Shown: positions 24,351 through 33,220 of the stretch, piece after piece
Layout: each line of letters starts with the position of its first letter
Numbering within the stretch: the first letter of the stretch is position 1
Source: Bacteroidota bacterium
GTDB lineage: Bacteria > Bacteroidota > Bacteroidia > Cytophagales > Cyclobacteriaceae
Reading direction: 5' to 3'
Assembly (NCBI GenBank): GCA_018267275.1
Contig: JAFDYV010000006.1
Span: 62,001 to 126,000 of the forward strand
Length of the DNA: 64,000 nucleotides
Position numbers and translations under genes: made by a program
The notes under the pieces: model-generated
Databases searched by the model: none
What the model was told of the DNA's origin: nothing
Seen by the model: only the letters and a program-made list of their open reading frames with translations

Positions 24351-24591
24351 ACAACTAGTTCTACTTATTTATATAGGGTTTTAAGGTAAGTAAATATAAT
24401 ACAGTTTATTGCGGGAAGCAGACTATTACGGCAATAGAAGCACTAATCATATAGATGCTCCGTTTAAGGTTAGATAAAAGGCGAAAAAAAAGCTTCATTA
24501 ATGTCTGGATCTAAACCTTTTACGACTTACGTCAAGAGGATTCAAAAGACAAACAAGTAGAGGGGTGGGGCCACAAAAAAACAATAGCAAT
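24351..24591. other. intergenic gap between convergent Bil-like and Wadjet operons
   Basis: 241 bp with no ORF, tRNA or clear terminator hairpin seen. It is AT-rich and contains only short A-runs. Confidence 0.4.
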
Positions 24592-25737
24592 TCAATTGTC
24601 AAGAAGCTTATAGACCTCTTGAATGACGAACCACTGAGGAATACGCTCTTGCTCAAGCCTTAAATTTTTTGATTTAATAGAATTGAAAAGCATGGTCTCC
24701 CCTTCTGTTAAGTTTCCAATAATTTCGATTTTATCCTGTGTACCCGGAACTATAAATTCTCCAAATATTTCTAGTAAATCTGCATTCATGAGAAAGGACT
24801 TAGTCTGAATAAAGTATGACTTCAATCGCGAAAGCATTTGAAATCCTTGGGCATCCAAATCACTCCAATAGTAAATTTCTTTGTTGTTTAACCAAGTTAC
24901 GTGTTTAAGACTATCAAGTGCGAAACCCTTTCCCCAAATCGCTATGCTATTTGATACTTCTGGGAAGGTTAGAAAATTCATTTTATTTTCTATTATAAAA
25001 ATCCTTTTGCAGGTTATTGGGTGACCTACGAATTCATTCAAAGGAACTGAAAGATCGTTATATGAAGTAGCCTTATTTTCTGATGATTTTAGGAATCGAA
25101 ACCGGATCTCTGGTTGTATATACTTGAGATGAAATCTTTTTTCGAATACAGATTCATTGCTGTCGAGCTTATCAGGAATAAGTTCATCCAATAAGTTGCG
25201 AAGTATCGCCCTATTATCTTCAATAAATTTATTATGAATAGCAATCGGCAACTCTCGAATGTAATATCTATCCGATTCAAAGCGATTAAGAAACCAATCA
25301 CACACCTTTAGTAAATCCCCCCATTGGTGAAGATTGTTAACAACGCTTATAGGATTGCGTTCCATCCACGACACAAGCTTCGGAAATGAGTTTTTTATAA
25401 TTCTACTTTTTTCAATGAAGATTTCGAACTCCTTTGCCTTTCCTATAAACTGCAAGTAGTTCTCTTGATCTTCAAACACAATTGATTCCGGAATATCTTG
25501 TACACTATGATTCCTGGTCTTTACTGGTCGAGATTGTACTACATAACCAAAGCCCTTTCTATCTTTTGATCCGGAAATAAGTTCAGATAGCTCTTTACTC
25601 ATAGCAACAAAATCAGCTGATACACTTTTATCTGATCTCAAAACTCTCGGAAAAAACTGCTCACCAGAAAGCATAGCCTTTAGAAATTGCGGATACAATC
25701 TATCTGCTTTATTTTTTATCTCAGCTACCGTAATCAT
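24592..25737 (-). CDS. jetD: Wadjet nuclease subunit JetD
   Basis: A 381-residue protein with the N-terminal DUF3322-type region (residues 1-190) and a C-terminal topoisomerase VI-A-like Toprim domain (DUF2220 type). The acidic Toprim residues are seen in IIENKMNFLTFPE near 250 and in IYYWSDLDAQGFQM near 285-295. In Wadjet, JetD cuts plasmid DNA after JetABC has extruded a loop of limited size. The start overlaps the jetC stop by 1 bp. It is the last gene of the leftward jetABCD operon. Confidence 0.92.
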   Translation of the reverse strand: MITVAEIKNKADRLYPQFLKAMLSGEQFFPRVLRSDKSVSADFVAMSKELSELISGSKDRKGFGYVVQSRPVKTRNHSVQDIPESIVFEDQENYLQFIGKAKEFEIFIEKSRIIKNSFPKLVSWMERNPISVVNNLHQWGDLLKVCDWFLNRFESDRYYIRELPIAIHNKFIEDNRAILRNLLDELIPDKLDSNESVFEKRFHLKYIQPEIRFRFLKSSENKATSYNDLSVPLNEFVGHPITCKRIFIIENKMNFLTFPEVSNSIAIWGKGFALDSLKHVTWLNNKEIYYWSDLDAQGFQMLSRLKSYFIQTKSFLMNADLLEIFGEFIVPGTQDKIEIIGNLTEGETMLFNSIKSKNLRLEQERIPQWFVIQEVYKLLDN

Positions 25738-28700
25738 TACCCAGTTGATTCTAAATATTGTTGACGATGTTCTTGAAGTTGTTTGATTGGCATATCAAAT
25801 ACAACAGAGTTTCGATTGTCTTTTCGCTGGACGAAATGAACTCGGGCGATAAACGGCTCTACAATGGCCACTTCTTCCGCTTTGGCTGGTGATACTACCA
25901 TTAGCTGCAAGTGAAGCTGCTTGCAGAGTTCCATTAAAAACTTAGCCTTTTCATCATCTTGTTTGCTGAAGGCTTCATCTACACAAATAAATCTAAATGA
26001 ATTGGTATTAAGCCCTTCTGAATGAATTCCAAACTGATATGCTATTGCGGAACTAAGAATTGTATAGGTTAGCTGAGCGCCCTCACCACCTGATAGTTTT
26101 GCTGTACCGGTGTATGATCGAAATTGCTTAGTGGTGTCTTCTCGATACAGTTCTACCGCCTTAAATTTTAGCCAATTGCGCACGTCCAACACTTCTTTTC
26201 TAGTGTTTTCATCAATGGTTAGTTGATCTAATAGTGCCTTAATCTTGTTGAAACTATCCTCTAGTATCGAATCGTCTTTAGTCCTTTCAAATTCGAGTAG
26301 ATTCGGTTTCCAGTCTTGCAACTTAATTTTGAAGTCTCTTACTTTCGGTGAGTAGTCCTTTTCGGCTTGTAAGTTGATAAACGTGGGTGGGTTTTGTCTA
26401 AAGTTTATTTTGCTCAGTGACCTATTAAGCGTTTCAATGTTTTCTTCGATTTCTTCCTCTTGCCGTTCTAGCCACGTTTGAAAATCTGACATTTTTGTAA
26501 TCATCTCTTCATTGAGATACTTTTTGAACTGCTGCTTATATTCCGCCAACTCCTGATTTTCAATTTTCTCCAAAAGCGTAACGTACTCGTCGATGAACTC
26601 TGCCTTCTCGCGTAAGCGGTGTGTGTCTGTGTTCCAATCTTCAAACTTGGCTGCGATCTCTTTTGATGGGTTAATAAACTGCCGCATGAGAGACTCCACT
26701 GAACTTGAATCATCCCTTATCTGGTTCTTCAGTTTTTCAATTCGCTCATTAATATCACCGGATATCTTACCAATGATCGATTCAATAGAATTAAGGTCGG
26801 TATCGGTCTCTTTTATGAACTCATTCTCAAAGTGCTGCAATTTCTTACTCACTTCGAGCCCCTCATAGTTGATGAGAACCTCGTTAGCTCTTCTCAGGTT
26901 CTGTTGTTGTGTATTTAGCTCCGACTCTATTTCCCTCAACTGCGTCTTCAGGCCTTCCAATTTGTCTGATTTAGACTTGATCGTTTCAAGAATTGCAGTG
27001 CGCTGCTTTTTTAATGTATTGATCCGATCGCTCGTTTTTTGAAGTTCTTCTATCTTTTGCTTGTTCTCTTGAATTTGTGTAGCAATGGACCACCAATCAA
27101 TTTTCTTAAATGAATTGAAGTCAATCAGGCGAGCGAGGCTTTCCTTTTCAGCAGAAACCCTGCTTTGATGATTCCTGAGATAGGTAATCTTTTGTTCAAC
27201 TTGTTTGATCTCCTTGCTAAAAGAATCTGCCTGCTCCCTCAGGGCGGCAATTTTTTCTTTATTATCCCATCCTAAAACATATTGTTGAGGAGTTCTGATT
27301 TCCGAGCGATCATCTTTTTCGTGCCGGGACTTGTTTTTCATTAATCCGGATTTCAGAAGAGCTTTATCCTGAAGTCTGAATTCTTCTACTGTTTCTACGC
27401 AGCTATATTTGTATGATCGTTCTATTTCCTTCTCTACCCACTCTTTGTAAGGTGAATCCTTTAACTCCAACTTATTAATCAGCTCGTTTCTATTTGGTGT
27501 GTTGAAGATGCTTGGTGTAATCTCCTTTTTATCGAATTTGTGATAGATAATCCTGCCCCTCAGGTCATTCTCATTCACATATTTATTCACCTTTTGGTAA
27601 TACTCTACAGGGATAAGTAGCCGCAAAGCAAAATTGTGAAGTAGGCGTTCAATGGCAGATTCCCATTCTTTTGAATTTTTCCGAACCTGTATTAATTCAC
27701 CGATAAATGGAATCTCCTTCTCTGAAACACCTAGGTGCGCAATGATCTCGCTCCTGATTCGTGCTACAGAACCCGTTATATTATTCTTCTGGGAACGTAA
27801 AACAATAAGCTCGTTTGAGATTGCTTCAAAATCTTGCGTGAGCGACTGCTTTAGTGAGGAAGCATCTATCCTTTCCTGATCATTCTGCTCCCATACTTTC
27901 TCCGTTGCCTTTTTACGAGCCATCGCATGGCTTCTCTGCTCATCAAATACCTCGCGTGTTTGAGGATCACTTTGAAGTTCAATACTGGCTGCCAGCTCAT
28001 TATATCGTTTTAATTCTTCTGCTCTGTCGTTTTTTGTTTCCGTCAGTTCACTGTTCCTTCTCTCCAATGAACTTATCTGTTTTCCAACTTCATCTGACTT
28101 TATCTGAAGATCCAATTCCCTTTCCTGGTCCTTAAGACGTTCTATTTCATTCTCCAGTATTCCTTTTTCTTCATTTAGCTTTATCGATTCAACTGTCTTC
28201 TCCCCCGTAAAGAGTTCTATTAATTTCTTCCGCTTTTGAGCAAACCACAATGGAGCAGCACTTTTGTGATTTTCATTAACTAATAAATCGGTGGTGTACT
28301 TGCCTAATTGAATGGACTTCTCACGTATAGGGGTTAGCAATTTAATTTGCTGATATGCCTTTTCAATCGCACGATGGGCATCACTCAACGTTTTGAAGTA
28401 GTTTTTGATCTTTTGAAATTCGGTCTCCGCATCGCGTTCCTCCAGCATTTGAAACCGCACAAATTCGTTAAGGTCTCCCAAAACTTTTACTCCAATTGTT
28501 TGACTAAAAAGCGTATGAGCTTTTTCTGAACGCATCCCAAATACTTTTCGCATGAGCCGACCGTACTCCACCGGTGTATCCATAAATTGGATAACATCCT
28601 TACTTCCTTGTTTAGGATATTTTTGCTTTAGCCTTTTCTTCCAATCACCACTGCTGTCAAATTGCGAGAAGTCATTGGCAATGGTTAATTGTTTGTGACA

Positions 28701-29141
28701 CAGGATGAATAATCGCTTCAATTCTGTGCCTGAAAACCAACGTGCTTGAGCCAGTGTAACAAATTGAGACTCGTTCTGAAAAACAGCTAGCAAAACGGAA
28801 TGCGCTTTCGATTTATCCGGTCTAAGCTTCTTGGTATCCTTTCCATCGGCCTCTTCATTTTCCCCATATTCACCTAACACATAACTGTCTTCTGTTCGCT
28901 CACCCTTCAACCCCGCTGTTTGGTTATAAAACCGCATACGTCTTTCGGGCACAAGAAGAGTCAATAGTCCATCGATCAAAGTTGTTTTGCCCGATGCATT
29001 GGCTCCAGTCATAAGCGATGTTTCACCCAACGGTTCTATTTTATAGGAATGATGGTCAAACGTTCCCCAGTTCCACACCTCATAGCTGTGTAGACGAAAG
29101 CCTGATTCGCTCGACTTGGTGCTAAATAGACTTAGTTTCAT
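25737..29141 (-). CDS. jetC: Wadjet SMC/MukB-like ATPase JetC
   Basis: A 1,134-residue SMC-like ATPase. Walker A is GANASGKT at residues 46-53, followed by long coiled coils from about 280-480 and 640-900 around a hinge-like central region. The ABC signature LSGGEGAQL lies near 1017-1025 and Walker B (FICVDEAFSKQDDEKAKF) near 1053. It forms the motor that extrudes DNA with JetA and JetB. It overlaps jetB by 20 bp and jetD by 1 bp. The length agrees with type I Wadjet JetC. Confidence 0.94.
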   Translation of the reverse strand: MKLSLFSTKSSESGFRLHSYEVWNWGTFDHHSYKIEPLGETSLMTGANASGKTTLIDGLLTLLVPERRMRFYNQTAGLKGERTEDSYVLGEYGENEEADGKDTKKLRPDKSKAHSVLLAVFQNESQFVTLAQARWFSGTELKRLFILCHKQLTIANDFSQFDSSGDWKKRLKQKYPKQGSKDVIQFMDTPVEYGRLMRKVFGMRSEKAHTLFSQTIGVKVLGDLNEFVRFQMLEERDAETEFQKIKNYFKTLSDAHRAIEKAYQQIKLLTPIREKSIQLGKYTTDLLVNENHKSAAPLWFAQKRKKLIELFTGEKTVESIKLNEEKGILENEIERLKDQERELDLQIKSDEVGKQISSLERRNSELTETKNDRAEELKRYNELAASIELQSDPQTREVFDEQRSHAMARKKATEKVWEQNDQERIDASSLKQSLTQDFEAISNELIVLRSQKNNITGSVARIRSEIIAHLGVSEKEIPFIGELIQVRKNSKEWESAIERLLHNFALRLLIPVEYYQKVNKYVNENDLRGRIIYHKFDKKEITPSIFNTPNRNELINKLELKDSPYKEWVEKEIERSYKYSCVETVEEFRLQDKALLKSGLMKNKSRHEKDDRSEIRTPQQYVLGWDNKEKIAALREQADSFSKEIKQVEQKITYLRNHQSRVSAEKESLARLIDFNSFKKIDWWSIATQIQENKQKIEELQKTSDRINTLKKQRTAILETIKSKSDKLEGLKTQLREIESELNTQQQNLRRANEVLINYEGLEVSKKLQHFENEFIKETDTDLNSIESIIGKISGDINERIEKLKNQIRDDSSSVESLMRQFINPSKEIAAKFEDWNTDTHRLREKAEFIDEYVTLLEKIENQELAEYKQQFKKYLNEEMITKMSDFQTWLERQEEEIEENIETLNRSLSKINFRQNPPTFINLQAEKDYSPKVRDFKIKLQDWKPNLLEFERTKDDSILEDSFNKIKALLDQLTIDENTRKEVLDVRNWLKFKAVELYREDTTKQFRSYTGTAKLSGGEGAQLTYTILSSAIAYQFGIHSEGLNTNSFRFICVDEAFSKQDDEKAKFLMELCKQLHLQLMVVSPAKAEEVAIVEPFIARVHFVQRKDNRNSVVFDMPIKQLQEHRQQYLESTG

Positions 29142-29712
29142 CTTCCAGTATTTGCTTGAACCGACTTAGTTCTTCGTTGGTAATTCGTGCCTTGATAATT
29201 CTCTTTACTTCATACCGGTCTTCGTCCGGGTTGGCCACATTCTTACCAATTGATTTTAGGAATCCCATTTTTTCACAAGCTTCAAGATGCTTATTCAACT
29301 CCTTAACAAATTTTAACTCATTTGTTTTTTCCTTAAAGAACATTTCAAGACGATCTCGAAATTGCTTGGGTGTTATATATAGATTAGCCGTTTCCAAATC
29401 ATCCGATTCAAACTCTTGCAGCCATTCCCTCAGTAAGACACAAACCAGGGTTAATTCATAAGTCAACGGCATGCGCCTGATTAACCCTATGGTTGTCCCG
29501 TTCTCATCTAACTCAATCTGCTTGAGATACGCGTACCCATCGCGCTTATCAATGACCAGTTCAAGCCCAATGCGTTCAAAATACTTTGTTAACTCTACCT
29601 CGTATTGGCGGATGTCTTGCCAGCTCTCCGGTTGATCTTCGAACACCGGCCCTTGTAAAAGCCGACTGGCTGACTTTGCATAGGGTGCTATGTTGGAATT
29701 ACGGTATTCCAT
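29122..29712 (-). CDS. jetB: Wadjet subunit JetB (MukE-like)
   Basis: A 196-residue DUF4194-type protein, the kite/MukE-like partner of the JetABC complex. Family marks are PLTYELTLVCVLLREWLQEFE near residue 85 and the winged-helix region FVKELNKHLEACEKMGFLKS near 135-155. It lies 5 bp after jetA, and its 3' end overlaps jetC by 20 bp, so subunit synthesis is coupled. It is complete. Confidence 0.9.
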   Translation of the reverse strand: MEYRNSNIAPYAKSASRLLQGPVFEDQPESWQDIRQYEVELTKYFERIGLELVIDKRDGYAYLKQIELDENGTTIGLIRRMPLTYELTLVCVLLREWLQEFESDDLETANLYITPKQFRDRLEMFFKEKTNELKFVKELNKHLEACEKMGFLKSIGKNVANPDEDRYEVKRIIKARITNEELSRFKQILEDETKSI

Positions 29713-29717
29713 ACTTC

Positions 29718-31199
29718 CTATTTTGAAAAGATTATTTGAGGTAACTCAATATACTTCGATTCATCGGTGTTGAAAAGAACTGATTCGGTTGTGCTTTCAT
29801 TAATGAAGAACTTAGGTGAAGTATTTACCAGTGTTACATACGCCAGCACCTCTGCCAGCCCTTTCGATATGCCATTTACCTCGATCACCTCCTGAAGTGT
29901 GATCTGATCTTTGTCCTTCAATAATTCCTGAATATTTTTTAGCAGGATACGTTTATCGATTAAATCATCCCTGTAGATCCTGGATAGTTCATCCAGCTCC
30001 TGTATTCCATGCGAAGCTTGCTCTGCTTTTGTAGTGAAAGTGTTCAACTCAGGTTTCTCACCTAATTTTCGTTCAAGAGGCAGATATAGGTTGGGAGCAT
30101 CGTCAATCTCTAAATAGAACGTTCGGTCTGATGTTTTACCAATTCGTTGAATAGCGAGCTGTCTGATTTTGGACATAAGCTCTCGTATTTTCCTGTTCTC
30201 TAATTGATCTTTCGCTATAATTTCTCGACTCAATTTATCTGCGAGGACAGCATTTTTGTCCAGCACCTTTCTAGCTGCTAAATGAAGTAGCGTTTTAAGT
30301 TTTCGAAGCGATCGCGATGAGGCTTCAATCTCTCGGTCTTCCAAAACCTGATAAAGCTCTTTGGTTAGCTTTTGAAACTCAGCCTGGCTAGCATCATCCA
30401 GCATGAATTGCCAGAAGGAATAAAAACTTTTGCCTTGGTTTGTTTTCTTCAGTTCATGAAGAGCATCAAAGGTTTCGGCCAGCAATTTGCCCTTACTCAA
30501 ATCGCTTTGCTGCTGCCGTTCGTAAATTTTTCGGGTGATCTCTTTAAAGTTGTCTTCTACTTCCTTGAAGTCTCCAATCAATTCATTGGCCATACGGTTT
30601 ACTTCTTCAAACCGTGCTTTGATCTGAAAATCTTCATAGGTGTTTACATATCCGTCTACTTTTATTCTCCTAATCTCTTCTTCAATTTGTTGCTTTTGCT
30701 TTTCAAGCTCAGCCAGCTTTTTGTCCTTATCAGGGTTGGCATTGCCGATGATATCCTTCAACTTACTGAAAATGTCTTTGAATTTCGATTCGGCACTTAC
30801 GAATTCCTTTTCTTTAAATATTTCAAAGACTTGAAATACTTTCTCCGTGTGCTTGGAAAGTAAAACTAACGGCTCTTTGGTGGAGTCATCAATTACATTC
30901 CGGAGGTAGTGCGCATCAATCCAACGGTCGATGTAAAGTTTTGCTTTTTCGTCATAATCCAGGATAAGTTTTTCGGTTTTGATTTCATCGTCCTCATCGT
31001 GATAATCGATCTCTTCAAGAAAATCCCCCAGCTTTTGAATAACTTGTTGATAAGGGATTGTAATTTGGTCAGTGGCTTTAAACTCTCGGTGTAGGAATGA
31101 AACGATAAGCCCCAGGTTTCGCGCGCGCAGTAATCTTATTACCATTGCGGAATCGATAAGTGCTTTTGCCTTGATAAATGAATTTAAAGAATCATTCAT
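29718..31199 (-). CDS. jetA: Wadjet kleisin-like subunit JetA
   Basis: A 493-residue DUF3375-type protein, the MukF-like subunit that bridges the JetC heads. The start at 31199 (MNDSLNSFIKAKALIDSAMV) fits the family N-terminus better than an in-frame ATG at 31238, which would add 13 residues. The central part, residues 150-240, is coiled coil (KDKKLAELEKQKQQIEEE). It is the first gene of jetABCD and immediately follows the terminator hairpin of the type III modification gene. Confidence 0.9.
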   Translation of the reverse strand: MNDSLNSFIKAKALIDSAMVIRLLRARNLGLIVSFLHREFKATDQITIPYQQVIQKLGDFLEEIDYHDEDDEIKTEKLILDYDEKAKLYIDRWIDAHYLRNVIDDSTKEPLVLLSKHTEKVFQVFEIFKEKEFVSAESKFKDIFSKLKDIIGNANPDKDKKLAELEKQKQQIEEEIRRIKVDGYVNTYEDFQIKARFEEVNRMANELIGDFKEVEDNFKEITRKIYERQQQSDLSKGKLLAETFDALHELKKTNQGKSFYSFWQFMLDDASQAEFQKLTKELYQVLEDREIEASSRSLRKLKTLLHLAARKVLDKNAVLADKLSREIIAKDQLENRKIRELMSKIRQLAIQRIGKTSDRTFYLEIDDAPNLYLPLERKLGEKPELNTFTTKAEQASHGIQELDELSRIYRDDLIDKRILLKNIQELLKDKDQITLQEVIEVNGISKGLAEVLAYVTLVNTSPKFFINESTTESVLFNTDESKYIELPQIIFSK

Positions 31200-31264
31200 A
31201 GCGTTTATAGCATAATGCCAGAGTAAGTGGCACTTCATTCAACCTAGAACAAATGGTGGATTTG

Positions 31265-31295
31265 AAAAATTGTATTGGCTTAAAATACAATTTTC
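31265..31295 (-). terminator. terminator between mod and jetA
   Basis: Perfect 11-bp stem AAAATTGTATT/AATACAATTTT (31266-31276 and 31284-31294) with a 7-nt loop that contains the mod stop codon. On the minus strand the stem runs into T residues. It would separate the restriction-modification and Wadjet operons. Confidence 0.65.
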
Positions 31296-33217
31296 ACATC
31301 CTCTTTATAGTTCTGCAAAGTTCCATTCAGACTGGCCGTCCAACCATCAATAAATACTTTGCCGTTTTTAATTGCGTTTGAATAGTCGTCGCTGGATATT
31401 TTTTCACTGTTGGTTATGTAATAATGATTGCCGATTTTGTAAATACAGTCTTTTACAACCTCTTCGGGAGTTTGTGTTGGCGAGTCTAAACCAATGGTGA
31501 AAATCATATTGTAGATACGACTGAGGGCATCGGTTTCATTTTCAGTTATTGAAATTTGCCCCATTTCATTCACTTTCAACTTGGGAGCATCTATGCTGTC
31601 AAACACTTTAAAACCAATATCAGGAAGTTGTTTTTTGTGTTCTTCAAACATGCCGCTTTTGCTGTTCACGGATTCAATGTCTTTAGCAATTTGTTCTCCT
31701 GCTCGTTTCAGACGTTCAATAGTAATGCTTGAAATAACTGGTGCTAGGTTGTTGTCAATACAAAATTTATGGGCTGGCTTGTCCTTTTTGATAGGGTCGT
31801 CTCCTTGACACAAAACAAATTTACGTTTGCCTCCATCCTGAGCATTTAGTTGCATTACTGCATCTCCTGTTGTACCTGAACCTGCGAAGAAGTCTAGAAT
31901 TATATCTCCATTGTTAGTTAATACGTAAGAAATAAATTGACTAATGAACTTTACTGGCTTGGGGTTAGTGAACAGGGTTTTCTCGGAAGGAAATAACTCT
32001 TTTAAATCATAAGAACCAATACGACCATCTAATTCGATAACACTACTTAGTTTCTCTGAGTATTCTTTGGCATAAAGTTTCAACTCAATAATTTTTGATT
32101 CGTCTTCACCAAACAAGATTTTGCCTTGCTTGAGTAAATCATCCATCGTAGTTCCTGGAAATCGATATCCCATCAAAGGTTGCTTACACGCTTTTTTAGT
32201 AACAGGATGTATCACATCATAACGGTATCCTTCTTTTCCAGGGTTGTGAACACTTTGACTTCCTGTATATATTCCTTCTGAATCGATATATTTATAACGA
32301 TCGAGTGGCCAAAGTTCATTTTTATGTGCTCGATACCATTTATTATATTCTGATTTCAATACTTCCAAGTCTTTGAAATTACTTGTCAATTCAGTACCTT
32401 TTTCAATAAGCAAATCTTTAATGTCTGATAACTTACTTTTCCATTCAGCCTCTAAAGAATGTTTTTGCTTTGCATAAGAAAGGACATATTCATGTTCAGT
32501 AGCAATTTGAGTTGGATTGTTATCTGTGGCATTCTTCCAGATAATTGTTCCTAAGTAGTTTTCCTCACCAAAGATTTCATCGCAAAGAACTCTAAGGTTT
32601 GCTTGCTCATTATCATCAATACTAATGAATATTACTCCATCTTTAATAAGTAAATCTCTTGCCAACAGCAACCGTGGATACATAAAAGCAAGCCAACCAT
32701 TGTGGCTCTTTTTGGTTTTGAAGCTAAAATCCATTCTTGCAAAATCGCTTTCACTCAAGTTTGCCAAGCCTAAGACTTCTGCTTCTTCTTTGTCGAATTT
32801 GTCTGGATAAACAAACTCATCCTTTTCAGTATTGTAAGGAGGATCTATGTAGATACACTTGATTTGTCCGCTATAATGGTTTTTAAGAATTTTTAAAGTA
32901 TCTAAATTATCACCTTTCAACACCAAATTTTCTGTAGTGTCAATATTCTTGCTCAATGATGTATTGAGGCGTAATTCCTTTTCTGTCTTTTGAGCATATT
33001 TAGCCCTGGCAAAGTTGCGGCCTACGAAATTTAAACCATAACCGTTTACTTTTTCGTCAATATGTAAACCTAAAGCGGCTTTTAGTTCTTCTATATTTAT
33101 TTCGCTGTCTCGTATTACGTTGGGGTAGTTCTCTTTTAGAAAACTCAATAGTTTGTTTTCGTTGGTTTCTGTACCAACCACTGTAAATCCCGCCTTTATA
33201 AAATCTTGTTGTGCCAT
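31280..33217 (-). CDS. mod: type III DNA methyltransferase Mod
   Basis: A 645-residue adenine-N6 methyltransferase of the beta class. Catalytic motif IV DPPY is at residues 125-128, the S-adenosylmethionine motif DFFAGSGTTGDAVMQ near 440, and a target-recognition region lies between them. Methylation of one strand of an asymmetric site protects host DNA from the partner Res; the site is not readable from sequence. It follows res by 3 bp in the opposite of the usual order (res is upstream, mod downstream in transcription). The ends are intact. Confidence 0.93.
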   Translation of the reverse strand: MAQQDFIKAGFTVVGTETNENKLLSFLKENYPNVIRDSEINIEELKAALGLHIDEKVNGYGLNFVGRNFARAKYAQKTEKELRLNTSLSKNIDTTENLVLKGDNLDTLKILKNHYSGQIKCIYIDPPYNTEKDEFVYPDKFDKEEAEVLGLANLSESDFARMDFSFKTKKSHNGWLAFMYPRLLLARDLLIKDGVIFISIDDNEQANLRVLCDEIFGEENYLGTIIWKNATDNNPTQIATEHEYVLSYAKQKHSLEAEWKSKLSDIKDLLIEKGTELTSNFKDLEVLKSEYNKWYRAHKNELWPLDRYKYIDSEGIYTGSQSVHNPGKEGYRYDVIHPVTKKACKQPLMGYRFPGTTMDDLLKQGKILFGEDESKIIELKLYAKEYSEKLSSVIELDGRIGSYDLKELFPSEKTLFTNPKPVKFISQFISYVLTNNGDIILDFFAGSGTTGDAVMQLNAQDGGKRKFVLCQGDDPIKKDKPAHKFCIDNNLAPVISSITIERLKRAGEQIAKDIESVNSKSGMFEEHKKQLPDIGFKVFDSIDAPKLKVNEMGQISITENETDALSRIYNMIFTIGLDSPTQTPEEVVKDCIYKIGNHYYITNSEKISSDDYSNAIKNGKVFIDGWTASLNGTLQNYKEDVKIVF

Positions 33218-33220
33218 TTC

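Noticed and set aside
31200..31238. Longer JetA start at 31238
   Set aside because: The extra 13 residues (MKCHLLWHYAINA) are unlike the family N-terminus, which fits the ATG at 31199.
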